A stretch of 64,000 nucleotides of DNA from Halomonas sp. LR3S48 (GTDB lineage: Bacteria > Pseudomonadota > Gammaproteobacteria > Pseudomonadales > Halomonadaceae): positions 1,612,001 through 1,676,000 of the forward strand of contig NZ_CP107009.1 in the NCBI RefSeq assembly GCF_025725665.1, in the 5' to 3' direction. Both the position numbers and the translations under genes were made by a program. Each line of letters begins with the position of its first letter. The stretch's first letter is position 1. Shown piece after piece: positions 56,688 to 64,000 of this stretch. The notes under the pieces were generated by a model. That model did not search any database. It was not told the DNA's origin and saw nothing but the letters and a program-made list of their open reading frames with translations.

Positions 56688-57233
56688 ATGTACATGAAGC
56701 CGCTGTTGATTAATGCACTGATATTAATATTTCTTTGGGCTGCCGCGTCCTGGGATCTATATCAGCGTCGCATCCCCAATTTCCTCGTTATGGCCGGGGC
56801 CGCCGTGGGTATTCTGCTGCAGGGGTTGGCAGCTGGAACCGGTGGTGTCCTGGCCGCCATCTCCGGCCTGTTGGTTGGGTTGGCCATCCTTCTTCCCGGT
56901 TACATGATGGGATTTACCGGGGCCGGTGATGCCAAGCTGATGGCGGCGGTGGGTACCTTTCTTGGTCCACTTGGAATCCTCCAGGCGGCACTATGCAGCA
57001 TTCTCGTCGGTGGATTGATTGCCCTGGGGTTTGCCTTCAGTTCACTGATGATGCGCCAATCGGTTTCTCCTTGGGGGCGCTATTCATTGATGTTTCGCAC
57101 TCTGGTTACCACCGGAAGGCCACTCTATATCCCACCCGAAGAGGGTGAGGTCATGGGGCGTAAGTTCCCCTTTGCCGTTTCCATTGCCCTGGGAACCACT
57201 GCCTGGATCGCCTGGCAGTGGCCAGTGGCTTAG
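56688..57233 (+). CDS. cpaA: Type IVb prepilin peptidase (CpaA/TadV)
   Basis: Membrane aspartic peptidase of 181 aa with about six helices that processes Flp prepilin. The two catalytic Asp residues lie in SWDLYQRRIPNFLV and GFTGAGDAKLMAAVG. The short form lacks an N-methylation domain. The start at MYMKPLL has AGAGGTG upstream; a GTG 15 codons earlier overlaps the flp hairpin and is less likely. Confidence 0.92.
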   Translation: MYMKPLLINALILIFLWAAASWDLYQRRIPNFLVMAGAAVGILLQGLAAGTGGVLAAISGLLVGLAILLPGYMMGFTGAGDAKLMAAVGTFLGPLGILQAALCSILVGGLIALGFAFSSLMMRQSVSPWGRYSLMFRTLVTTGRPLYIPPEEGEVMGRKFPFAVSIALGTTAWIAWQWPVA

Positions 57234-57260
57234 GTCGACGTATCTTTGGGAGGTGGCGGC

Positions 57261-58652
57261 ATGGATACGAAAAATAACAATATCGATGTCAGTGATTCCG
57301 AGGCGACTAACCTACCGGAGGATACTGTCGCCGAGGCCTTGCCGCCGCGTCCCACCAGCGTCGAGGAGACCGGCCTCTCGCCGCTCTACCTCGCCGATCT
57401 GATCTCGAGGCAGCTGTTCGAGCAGGGTGTGCTCGACCTGCACCAACTTAGCCGCAGCTCGGCCCTGGCCGGCAGCGTAGTGGAAGCCATCTGCCATCAG
57501 TTGCGCCGCGAAGGGCGCGCCGAGGTTCGCGGCCAGGCCGAAGGCGGCGCGCTGCGCTTCGGTCTCACCGAACTGGGCCGGGTCGCAGCCCAGGAAGCCC
57601 TGGCCCGGGACGGCTACGCCGGGCCCGCGCCGGTGCCGCTGGAAGCCTATACCGCCCGGGTACGGGCCCAGGCCCTGAGTGACGCCGGTATCAGCCGCGA
57701 CAGGGTGATGACGGCTTTCGGTGACACCGTGATCGACCCGGCACTGCTCGACCAGCTCGGCCCGGGGCTGCACTCGGGGCGGGCGATGTTCATCCATGGC
57801 GAGCCCGGCACCGGCAAGAGCTACATCGCTCGCCGCCTGGTACGGCTGCTGCCCGGCGAAGTGCTTATCCCCCACGCCATCCTGGCGGGCGGCAAGGCCG
57901 TGCGCTGCTTCGACCCCGCGGTACACAGCCCGCTGGCGCCGGTGGACGGAGAGGGCGAAGCCGCCTCGCTGCTGCTGGCCCAGGGTCACGATCCACGCTA
58001 CGTGCGCTGCCGGCGCCCCTGCGTGGTGGTCGGCGGTGAGCTGACCATGGCACGCCTGGAGGTCCAGTACGACAGCGCCACGCATATTCATCAGGCGCCG
58101 ATCCAACTGCTCGCCAACAACGGCATGCTGATCATCGACGACCTGGGCCGCCAGCGCATGCCGCCGATGGAGCTGTTCAACCGCTGGATCGTGCCGCTGG
58201 AGGAGCGCCGCGACTTCCTGGCGCTGGCCAACGGCTACCACTTCAGCGTGCCCTTCGACGTGGCGCTGGTGTTCTCCACCAACCTGGACCCGCTGTCACT
58301 GGCCGATGCCGCCTTCCTGCGCCGCATCGGCTACAAGATTCGCTTCGCGCCGCTGAATCAGGACGCCTACCGGCAGATCTGGGCCCTTCAGTGCCGTGAG
58401 AGCGGTATTCCCTTCGATTCGACCCTGGTTGACTTTGTGATCTTTGAATTGCATGCGCGCCTCGGTGTGCCGCTGCTGGCCTGCCACCCGCGTGATCTGC
58501 TGGGCCTGGCGGCGGATCACCTGCGCTACTGGGGTGGCGAGGCACCCGACCGGGAGGTGCTCGCCTGGGCCTGGCAGACCTATTTCGGCGATTTCTCGGA
58601 AAGCGACCGCGCAGGCGGTGACGGCAATACGAGCGGGAGGAACGCATCATGA
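57261..58652 (+). CDS. Winged-helix AAA ATPase of the tad locus
   Basis: A 463-aa cytosolic ATPase. The N-terminal part (about 40-115; LADLISRQLFEQGVLDLHQL, VVEAICHQLRREGRAEVRG) looks like a winged helix. The AAA core has Walker A GEPGTGKS near 180 and Walker B MLIIDDLGRQ, followed by an Arg-finger candidate in DAAFLRRIGYKIRF. It has no match to the canonical Tad proteins but sits between cpaA and cpaB. Its stop overlaps cpaB by 4 bp, so it belongs to the system. Role unknown; a regulator or assembly motor is possible. GGGAGGTGG precedes the ATG. Confidence 0.85.
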   Translation: MDTKNNNIDVSDSEATNLPEDTVAEALPPRPTSVEETGLSPLYLADLISRQLFEQGVLDLHQLSRSSALAGSVVEAICHQLRREGRAEVRGQAEGGALRFGLTELGRVAAQEALARDGYAGPAPVPLEAYTARVRAQALSDAGISRDRVMTAFGDTVIDPALLDQLGPGLHSGRAMFIHGEPGTGKSYIARRLVRLLPGEVLIPHAILAGGKAVRCFDPAVHSPLAPVDGEGEAASLLLAQGHDPRYVRCRRPCVVVGGELTMARLEVQYDSATHIHQAPIQLLANNGMLIIDDLGRQRMPPMELFNRWIVPLEERRDFLALANGYHFSVPFDVALVFSTNLDPLSLADAAFLRRIGYKIRFAPLNQDAYRQIWALQCRESGIPFDSTLVDFVIFELHARLGVPLLACHPRDLLGLAADHLRYWGGEAPDREVLAWAWQTYFGDFSESDRAGGDGNTSGRNAS

Positions 58653-59470
58653 AGAAGAAAGGTGTTGTCACGATGTTCAGTGTCTCGCTGCTGATGGCCG
58701 GCGGTGCGGCGCTGATCGGCATGAGCTGGATGCAGGAGCAGAACCAGGAGCGCGACTCCTTGGTCGAGGCCGGCCAGGTAGTGGTGGCGGCCCTGCAGAT
58801 CCCCTTCGGTACCACGGTGCAGGCCAGCGACTTGAAGACGCTGCGGCTGCCACCGGATTCGGTGCCGCCCGGCAGCTTCAACGACATCGAGAACGTGGTG
58901 GGGCGGGTCAGCAACCAGGTGATCTATGCCGGCGAGATCCTCCACGAGGGCCGCGTGGCCGAACACCTGGGCGGCAGCGCCCTCGCCGCGCTGCTCGATC
59001 CCGGCAAGCGGGCCATGAGCGTGCGGGTCGACGACGTGGTCGGCGTGGCCGGCTTCCTGCTTCCGGGCAACCGGGTGGACGTGGTTTCCACCCGCAACGA
59101 CGGCAACCGCAATAGCGTGGAATCGAAGACGGTACTGCAGAACCTCAAGGTGCTGGCGGTGGACCAGATCGCCTCCCAGGAGCGCGATGGCCCGGTCATC
59201 GTGCGGGCGGTGACGCTGGAAGTGGACCCCTCCCAGGCGGAGACCCTGGTCAAGGCCACCCAGGAGGGCAAGGTGCAGCTGACCCTGCGCAACCCGCTGG
59301 ATCATGAGGAGAAGCCCGACCTGTTGGTGGCACAGCGTGAGCTGCTCAATGTCGAGCCGCCGCGCGAGCGCAGCGCACCGCCGCCGCGTGCCGCTCCCGT
59401 GGTCCAGGCGCCGCGCCAGGTGATGGTGATACGCGGCACCGAGGCAAGCACCGTGAACGTACGCAACTGA
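58649..59470 (+). CDS. cpaB: Flp pilus assembly protein CpaB/RcpC
   Basis: A 273-aa periplasmic protein with an N-terminal membrane anchor (about 7-27). A SAF-type beta-clip region follows (VVVAALQIPFGTTVQASDLKTLRLPP), then the RcpC domain (KRAMSVRVDDVVGVAGFLLPGNRVDVV). The tail is Pro/Arg-rich. It works with the secretin in the outer-membrane assembly. It overlaps the AAA gene (ATGA). Confidence 0.92.
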   Translation: MKKKGVVTMFSVSLLMAGGAALIGMSWMQEQNQERDSLVEAGQVVVAALQIPFGTTVQASDLKTLRLPPDSVPPGSFNDIENVVGRVSNQVIYAGEILHEGRVAEHLGGSALAALLDPGKRAMSVRVDDVVGVAGFLLPGNRVDVVSTRNDGNRNSVESKTVLQNLKVLAVDQIASQERDGPVIVRAVTLEVDPSQAETLVKATQEGKVQLTLRNPLDHEEKPDLLVAQRELLNVEPPRERSAPPPRAAPVVQAPRQVMVIRGTEASTVNVRN

Positions 59471-59546
59471 GAGGGAAGGGACGCAAGAATCCGGGCTGGC
59501 TGCCGAGGCGGTTCAGCCGAACAGAGCAGGGGCAGGGGAGAACGTC

Positions 59547-61115
59547 ATGATCATTCAAGGTGAGAAGTGGAGGGGGCTGGTGCTGGTGGGGTTCGTCGCC
59601 CTGGCCCTGGGTTGGGCAAGCGCGCTGGAGGCACAGGAGGAGAGCGCGCGCAGCGTGGCCATGCCGGTGGAGGGGCGAACGGTTGCGGTGGCGGTGGAGC
59701 TGAACAAGGCCCAGGTGTTGCAGTTTCCCCGGGCGGTGCGGGTGGTGTCGGTGGGCAACCCCGAGATCGCCGACCTGGTGGTGATGGGGTCGCGTCAGCT
59801 CTATGTGCTGGGCAAGTCCACCGGGACCACCAACGTGGTGCTGTGGGATCAGTCGGAGAACATCCAGGGCACGCTCAACGTGACCGTGACCCATGACCTC
59901 GAAGCGCTGAAGAGCCACCTGCACGTCCTGCTGCCCGACGAGAACATCCAGGTGCGCTCGGCCCAGGACAGCATCGTGCTCAGTGGCGAGGTTTCCAGCG
60001 CCGAGAGGCTCGATACCGCGCTGCGGTTGGCCACTCGCTTTGCCGGCGGCGGCGAGGATGCGGTGCTCAACCTGATGCAGGTGGGCGGAGCCAACCAAGT
60101 GATGCTCGACGTCAAGGTGGCGGAGGTCTCGCGCTCGCTGATCAAGCGGCTGGAAGCCAACTTCAACGTCTTCAACGTGGGCTCATCGGCGTTTCGCGCC
60201 GGGGCGGTTACCGGCGGAGCCACCTTCCCCGATGCCATCTTCAAGGGGGCCGGAGGAGATTTCCGCCTGCCGATCTTCGATCCGGCAGGTGCAGGAACTC
60301 CGATTGGCCCGGTGGTCAGGGAGTTCTCTCCCACCACGCCCAGCATCGAGGACACCGGTATCTTCGCCAGCTACCAGCGCAGCGACTATCTGCTCAACCT
60401 GGTGCTGGACGCGGCCAGCCGCGAAGGCGTGGCCAAGATCCTCGCCGAGCCCAACCTCACCACCTTGACCGGCCAGCAGGCGCAGTTCCTGGCCGGCGGC
60501 GAGTTTCCCATCCCGGTGCCCCAGGGCGATGGCCAGGTCGCCATCGAGCACAAGGAGTTCGGCGTCGGCCTGAGGTTCTTGCCGGTGGTGCTGGATTCCG
60601 GCTCGATCAATCTACAGGTGGATGTCTCCGTTTCCGATCTGGTCCCGGCCAACAGCCTTCAAATCGGTGTGGGAAGCGGGGTGAACGCCCAGTTCTTCGT
60701 GCCGGCACTGGTCAAGCGCAGCGCCAGTTCCAGCCTGGAGCTGGCGTCGGGGCAGACCATCGCCATCGCCGGCATGCTCAACGAGAGCCTGCGCGAGAAC
60801 GTCTCCAAGTTTCCCGGGCTTGGCGACCTGCCGGTGCTGGGGCCGCTGTTCCGCAGCCAGGAGTACATCAAGGAGCAGACCGAACTGGTGATCTTCGTCA
60901 CGCCGCGGCTGGCGCGCTCCTTCGCGCCGGAGCAGGTGCGGCTGCCCACCGGCTCGTTCGTGGCTCCCAGCGACCTGGAGTTCTACCTGCTTGGCCGTTA
61001 CCAGTCCCGCGACGACGAGGGCGGTACGCGCCCGCGCCCCAGCAGCCTGGACCTGGAGTTGATGTCGAGCCGTCGTACGGGCGGCACCGAGGGCCGCTTC
61101 GGCCATGACCTGTGA
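59547..61115 (+). CDS. cpaC: Tad/Flp secretin CpaC/RcpA
   Basis: Outer-membrane secretin of 522 aa. A signal peptide (to about residue 30) is followed by the pilus-assembly N0-like domain (VAVELNKAQVLQFPRAVRVVSVGNPEIADLVVMG), a BON/KH-like segment (about 115-165) and the secretin core. The core has VGLRFLPVV, SSLELASGQTIAIAGML and the C-terminal LPVLGPLFRSQEYIKEQTELVIFVTP. GGGGAG precedes the ATG. It forms the channel for the Flp fibre. Confidence 0.95.
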   Translation: MIIQGEKWRGLVLVGFVALALGWASALEAQEESARSVAMPVEGRTVAVAVELNKAQVLQFPRAVRVVSVGNPEIADLVVMGSRQLYVLGKSTGTTNVVLWDQSENIQGTLNVTVTHDLEALKSHLHVLLPDENIQVRSAQDSIVLSGEVSSAERLDTALRLATRFAGGGEDAVLNLMQVGGANQVMLDVKVAEVSRSLIKRLEANFNVFNVGSSAFRAGAVTGGATFPDAIFKGAGGDFRLPIFDPAGAGTPIGPVVREFSPTTPSIEDTGIFASYQRSDYLLNLVLDAASREGVAKILAEPNLTTLTGQQAQFLAGGEFPIPVPQGDGQVAIEHKEFGVGLRFLPVVLDSGSINLQVDVSVSDLVPANSLQIGVGSGVNAQFFVPALVKRSASSSLELASGQTIAIAGMLNESLRENVSKFPGLGDLPVLGPLFRSQEYIKEQTELVIFVTPRLARSFAPEQVRLPTGSFVAPSDLEFYLLGRYQSRDDEGGTRPRPSSLDLELMSSRRTGGTEGRFGHDL

Positions 61116-61143
61116 ACCGAACACCATGACGGGAGTGCCCACC

Positions 61144-61440
61144 ATGTCCTCACTACGTGCTTTCCATCGTCTCTTTCGTCCGTCGTTCGTTCGCCGCGCC
61201 TGGTGGGTGCCGCTCATCGTCACCCTGGGGCTGGCCGGTTGCGCGGCGCCCCAGCCGGGTGCCGACCTGCCGCCCTTCGGTGACACGGTGAGCCACACCA
61301 AGCGGCTGCAGACCTACGAGTCCGGCGACGAAGCGCCGACGCTGGGGGGGGCCAAGGCGGCCGAAGCGATACGCGGCTACCGCGGCGCTGCAGCGGGTGG
61401 GCAGCAGGCGGTGCCCATGACCTCCAGCTCGCTGCCCTGA
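61144..61440 (+). CDS. Small lipoprotein of the tad locus
   Basis: A 98-aa exported lipoprotein. A basic N-terminus and hydrophobic stretch end in the lipobox LAGC, then a Pro/Gly/Ala-rich mature part (about 60 residues) without a recognised domain. It occupies the place where other tad loci carry CpaD/RcpB-type secretin partners, so a pilotin-like role is a guess. GGGAG precedes the ATG at 12 bp. Confidence 0.75.
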   Translation: MSSLRAFHRLFRPSFVRRAWWVPLIVTLGLAGCAAPQPGADLPPFGDTVSHTKRLQTYESGDEAPTLGGAKAAEAIRGYRGAAAGGQQAVPMTSSSLP

Positions 61441-61565
61441 GGGACAGGAACGAGAACGGGGCTGGAGCAGTGCCAAGCGGGACTACTGGCACGCGCAATA
61501 ACAGGAATACGGGGCCGGCGGGGATCGCCGGCGACGACAGAGCGACGACCAACGGGTGAATTCCC

Positions 61566-62753
61566 ATGCTGACACGGCTCGAGATACGGCTGGTAGGGCG
61601 CGCAAGGGCGGACATGGATGCGCTGGAAGCGCTGTTGCGCAGTCAGGGCGACATCAACGTCATCGCGAGGCTGCTCTACAACGGCAGCGTCGATCCCCTG
61701 GAGGGCGTCGAGGCGATGCCCGATGCCCTGATACTGATGGCGGGCGACAACTGGGAAGCGGAGCTGATGGCGCTGTGCGAGCGCCCCGTCGGCGAGCGTC
61801 CGCCGCTGCTGGTGGTCGGTCCCAAGGGCAACGTGGAGCTGATTCGACTGGCCATGCGGGCCGGTGCCCGCGACTACTTCTCGCCGCCCATCGACGACGG
61901 CGAGATCAGCCGCTTCCTGCGCGAGATCGTCCGCGACCGGCGCGAAGAGATGACACGCCCCGCGGCGACCCTCACCGCGGTGATCAATGCCAAGGGCGGC
62001 TCCGGGGCCAGCCTGGTCGCCGCCAACCTGGCTCATCGCATGGTGGTGGAGGGCAAGGAGTGCGCGCTGGTGGACCTGGACGTGCAGTTCGGTTCGCTGC
62101 CGCTCTATTTCAACCTGACTCCGGACCATGGCCTGGTGCAGGCGCTGGAGGCCGCCGACAGCCTCGATACCCTGGCTATGTCGGCCTACGTGCAGCGCCA
62201 CGAGAGCGGCCTCGGCCTGCTGGCCTCGTCGCCGGAAGACCGCGCCAGTCTCGCCGAGGTGCCGGAGATCCGGGTCGAGCAATTGCTCCACGTGCTGGGA
62301 CAGGACCATGACGACGTGGTGGTCGACTTGCCGCGCTGGATCAACGGGGCAACTGCCTGCGTGCTGGAGCGCGCCGACCGCGTGCTGATGGTCATGCAGC
62401 AGAGCGTGGCCCACCTCCACGATGCCCAGCGCCTGCGCGACATCTTGATCCACGAGCTGGGCCTGCCGCCGTCGCGCATCGCGGTGGTGGTCAATCGCTT
62501 CGACAAGCGCAACGACGTATCCCTGGGCGCCATCGGCGACGCGCTGCCGAGACTGCCGATCCATACCCTGCCCAACGACTATCGCCACGCCAGCCAGAGC
62601 ATCAATGTCGGCAGCCCGTTGATCGATCTGGCCCGCAAAGCGGCGTTGACGCGCTCGATCAAGGTCCTGGCCGCTTCGCTGGCGGCACCGCGCGAGGCTC
62701 CGGTTCGGCCACGGCGCTGGTCGCTGAGGCTGTGGAGTCGTACCCAACACTGA
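61566..62753 (+). CDS. tadZ: Tad pilus localisation ATPase CpaE/TadZ
   Basis: A 395-aa protein with an atypical receiver-like N-terminal domain (about 5-125; LLVVGPKGNVELIRLAMRAGARDYFSPPI) and a MinD/ParA-like C-terminal ATPase. The deviant P-loop reads KGGSGAS near 143-149, with the usual second Lys replaced by Ala, as known for TadZ proteins. LVDLDVQFGSLPLYFNL and VVVDLPRWI follow. It positions the pilus machine at the pole. It lies 21 bp before tadA. Confidence 0.92.
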   Translation: MLTRLEIRLVGRARADMDALEALLRSQGDINVIARLLYNGSVDPLEGVEAMPDALILMAGDNWEAELMALCERPVGERPPLLVVGPKGNVELIRLAMRAGARDYFSPPIDDGEISRFLREIVRDRREEMTRPAATLTAVINAKGGSGASLVAANLAHRMVVEGKECALVDLDVQFGSLPLYFNLTPDHGLVQALEAADSLDTLAMSAYVQRHESGLGLLASSPEDRASLAEVPEIRVEQLLHVLGQDHDDVVVDLPRWINGATACVLERADRVLMVMQQSVAHLHDAQRLRDILIHELGLPPSRIAVVVNRFDKRNDVSLGAIGDALPRLPIHTLPNDYRHASQSINVGSPLIDLARKAALTRSIKVLAASLAAPREAPVRPRRWSLRLWSRTQH

Positions 62754-62774
62754 CGCTGATCGGGAGACAGGCTG

Positions 62775-64000
62775 ATGAATTTCCGTGAACGCATGACGGC
62801 AGGAGAGGAAGACCGGATCTGGGGCGGCCGCGGGCTGGCGGGCGGCAGCCTGTCGCCGGCGGAGCAGGAGTGCAAGCAGCGCCTGTTTCGCCAACTGGTC
62901 AAGGTGATGGACCTGGCGTTGCTCAGCACGCTGGACGAGCGCGAGGCGCGCAGCCAGGTGCAGCAGGTGTGCGAGGCGCTGATCGGCAAGGAGACGCTGC
63001 CGTTCAACGCGGCCGTGCGCCAGCGCATCGTCAGCGAACTGCAGGACGAAGTGCTGGGCCTGGGGCCGCTGGAGACGCTGCTCGCCGACAAGACGATCTC
63101 GGACATCCTGGTCAACGGCACCAACCCGATCTACGTGGAGCGTTGCGGCAAGCTGGAACGGACCCTGCTGCGCTTCGACAGCGACCAGCACCTGATGACC
63201 ATCATCGATCGTATCGTGTCGAGCGTGGGGCGCCGTGTCGACGAATCCTCCCCGATGGTCGATGCGCGGCTCAAGGATGGCTCGCGGGTCAACGCGGTGA
63301 TCCCGCCGTTGGCCATTGATGGGCCGATGCTGTCGATCCGCCGCTTCGCCGTCGACCGGCTCACTGTGGAGAACCTGATCGCCCACGGCAGCCTCTCGCC
63401 GGTCATCTCCCAATTGTTGGAGAAAGTGGTCAGGGCGCGGCTCAACGTGCTGGTCTCGGGCGGCACCGGTGCCGGCAAGACCACCCTGCTCAACGTGCTG
63501 TCGGGCTTCATCCCGGCCGATGAGCGCATCGTCACCATCGAGGACTCCGCCGAGCTGCAGCTGCAGCAACCCCACGTCGGCCGACTGGAGACCCGCCCGC
63601 CCAACATCGAGGGGCGCGGCGAGGTGACCCAGCGCGACCTGGTGCGCAATAGCCTGCGCATGCGCCCCGACCGCATCATCATCGGCGAAGTGCGCGGGGG
63701 CGAAGCCTTCGACATGCTGCAGGCGATGAACACCGGCCATGACGGCTCGCTCACTACCATTCATGCCAACACGCCCCGCGATGCGTTGACGCGGATCGAG
63801 AACATGGTGGCCATGAGTGGCTACCAGCTGCCGCCGCGCGCGCTGCGCTCGCAGATCGCCTCGGCCATCGACGTGGTAGTGCAGGTGGAGCGTCAGGAGG
63901 ATGGTGTGAGGCGGCTGGTCAGCGTGCAGGAGGTCAGCGGTCAGGAGGGCGAGATCATCACCATGTCCGAGCTGTTCCGCTTCGAGCGCGAGGGCGTCGA
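62775..64000 (+). CDS. tadA: Secretion ATPase CpaF/TadA (3' end outside window)
   Basis: Hexameric GspE-family motor powering Flp assembly; 408 codons visible, open at the right edge. N-terminal helical part, then [20 protein letters not shown], Arg-rich [14 protein letters not shown], Walker [16 protein letters not shown] near 228, Asp box [14 protein letters not shown], Walker [18 protein letters not shown] and His box [18 protein letters not shown] are all intact. GGGAG lies 8 bp before the ATG. The remaining tad genes (tadB, tadC and others) are expected to the right. Confidence 0.93.
   Translation, partial: MNFRERMTAGEEDRIWGGRGLAGGSLSPAEQECKQRLFRQLVKVMDLALLSTLDEREARSQVQQVCEALIGKETLPFNAAVRQRIVSELQDEVLGLGPLETLLADKTISDILVNGTNPIYVERCGKLERTLLRFDSDQHLMTIIDRIVSSVGRRVDESSPMVDARLKDGSRVNAVIPPLAIDGPMLSIRRFAVDRLTVENLIAHGSLSPVISQLLEKVVRARLNVLVSGGTGAGKTTLLNVLSGFIPADERIVTIEDSAELQLQQPHVGRLETRPPNIEGRGEVTQRDLVRNSLRMRPDRIIIGEVRGGEAFDMLQAMNTGHDGSLTTIHANTPRDALTRIENMVAMSGYQLPPRALRSQIASAIDVVVQVERQEDGVRRLVSVQEVSGQEGEIITMSELFRFEREGV

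Overview
The window looks like a chromosomal segment of a high-G+C gammaproteobacterium, most likely Halomonas or a close relative. I infer this from gene content and order (rluE-icd-clpSA, infA-bpt-aat-ftsK-lolA-rarA, pyrD-rmf-rlmKL), a giant NAD-dependent glutamate dehydrogenase, and a TRAP-transporter cluster. No alignment was run, so the genus is an inference.

Bases 1-35.9 kb are mostly housekeeping. The 3' part of an RND permease is followed by nudJ and rluE (minus strand), icd, clpS-clpA, the minus-strand run aat-bpt-infA, ftsK, lolA, rarA, a degenerate hemerythrin-like gene, murI, trmA, the large gdhB, pyrD, rmf, rlmKL and a small glutaredoxin-like gene. Next come a large periplasmic-sensor PAS-GGDEF-EAL protein, a WGR mini-protein, pdxB, htpX, alaA, a YlqF-type GTPase and msrB.

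Bases 35.96-36.85 kb hold a tRNA array of three alternating Glu(UUC)/Gly(GCC) pairs. It has a clear upstream promoter and ends in two tandem 81-bp units carrying copies of the tRNA-Gly 3' end. An ABC exporter pair, queF, a nitroreductase, a YiiD-type thioesterase, tRNA-Ser(GGA) and a MobA/MocA-like nucleotidyltransferase follow.

Bases 41.6-46.6 kb are a catabolic island on the minus strand: a GntR/FCD regulator with palindromic operators, a CaiB/BaiF CoA-transferase and a TRAP transporter in the order M-P-Q. In the gap after it (about 46.77-46.97 kb, plus strand) lies what I read as an unannotated CsrB/RsmZ-family small RNA. It has repeated A(A/G)GGA motifs, some in hairpin loops, a rho-independent terminator and an upstream GacA-box-like palindrome. 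A second GGDEF-EAL protein, with GADEF instead of GGDEF, is next door.

Bases 49.3-56.1 kb carry a DUF3617-type secreted protein, a thiamine-diphosphate oxidase/decarboxylase of the PoxB/ALS family, and an RND efflux pump (adaptor plus permease). From 56.4 kb to the right edge a Tad/Flp type IVb pilus locus begins: flp (only 58 codons), cpaA/tadV, a winged-helix AAA ATPase, cpaB/rcpC, the secretin cpaC/rcpA, a small lipoprotein, cpaE/tadZ and cpaF/tadA (cut by the window). Both c-di-GMP proteins, the Csr-type RNA and the pilus locus point to surface-attachment control within about 37 kb, but direct links between them are inference.
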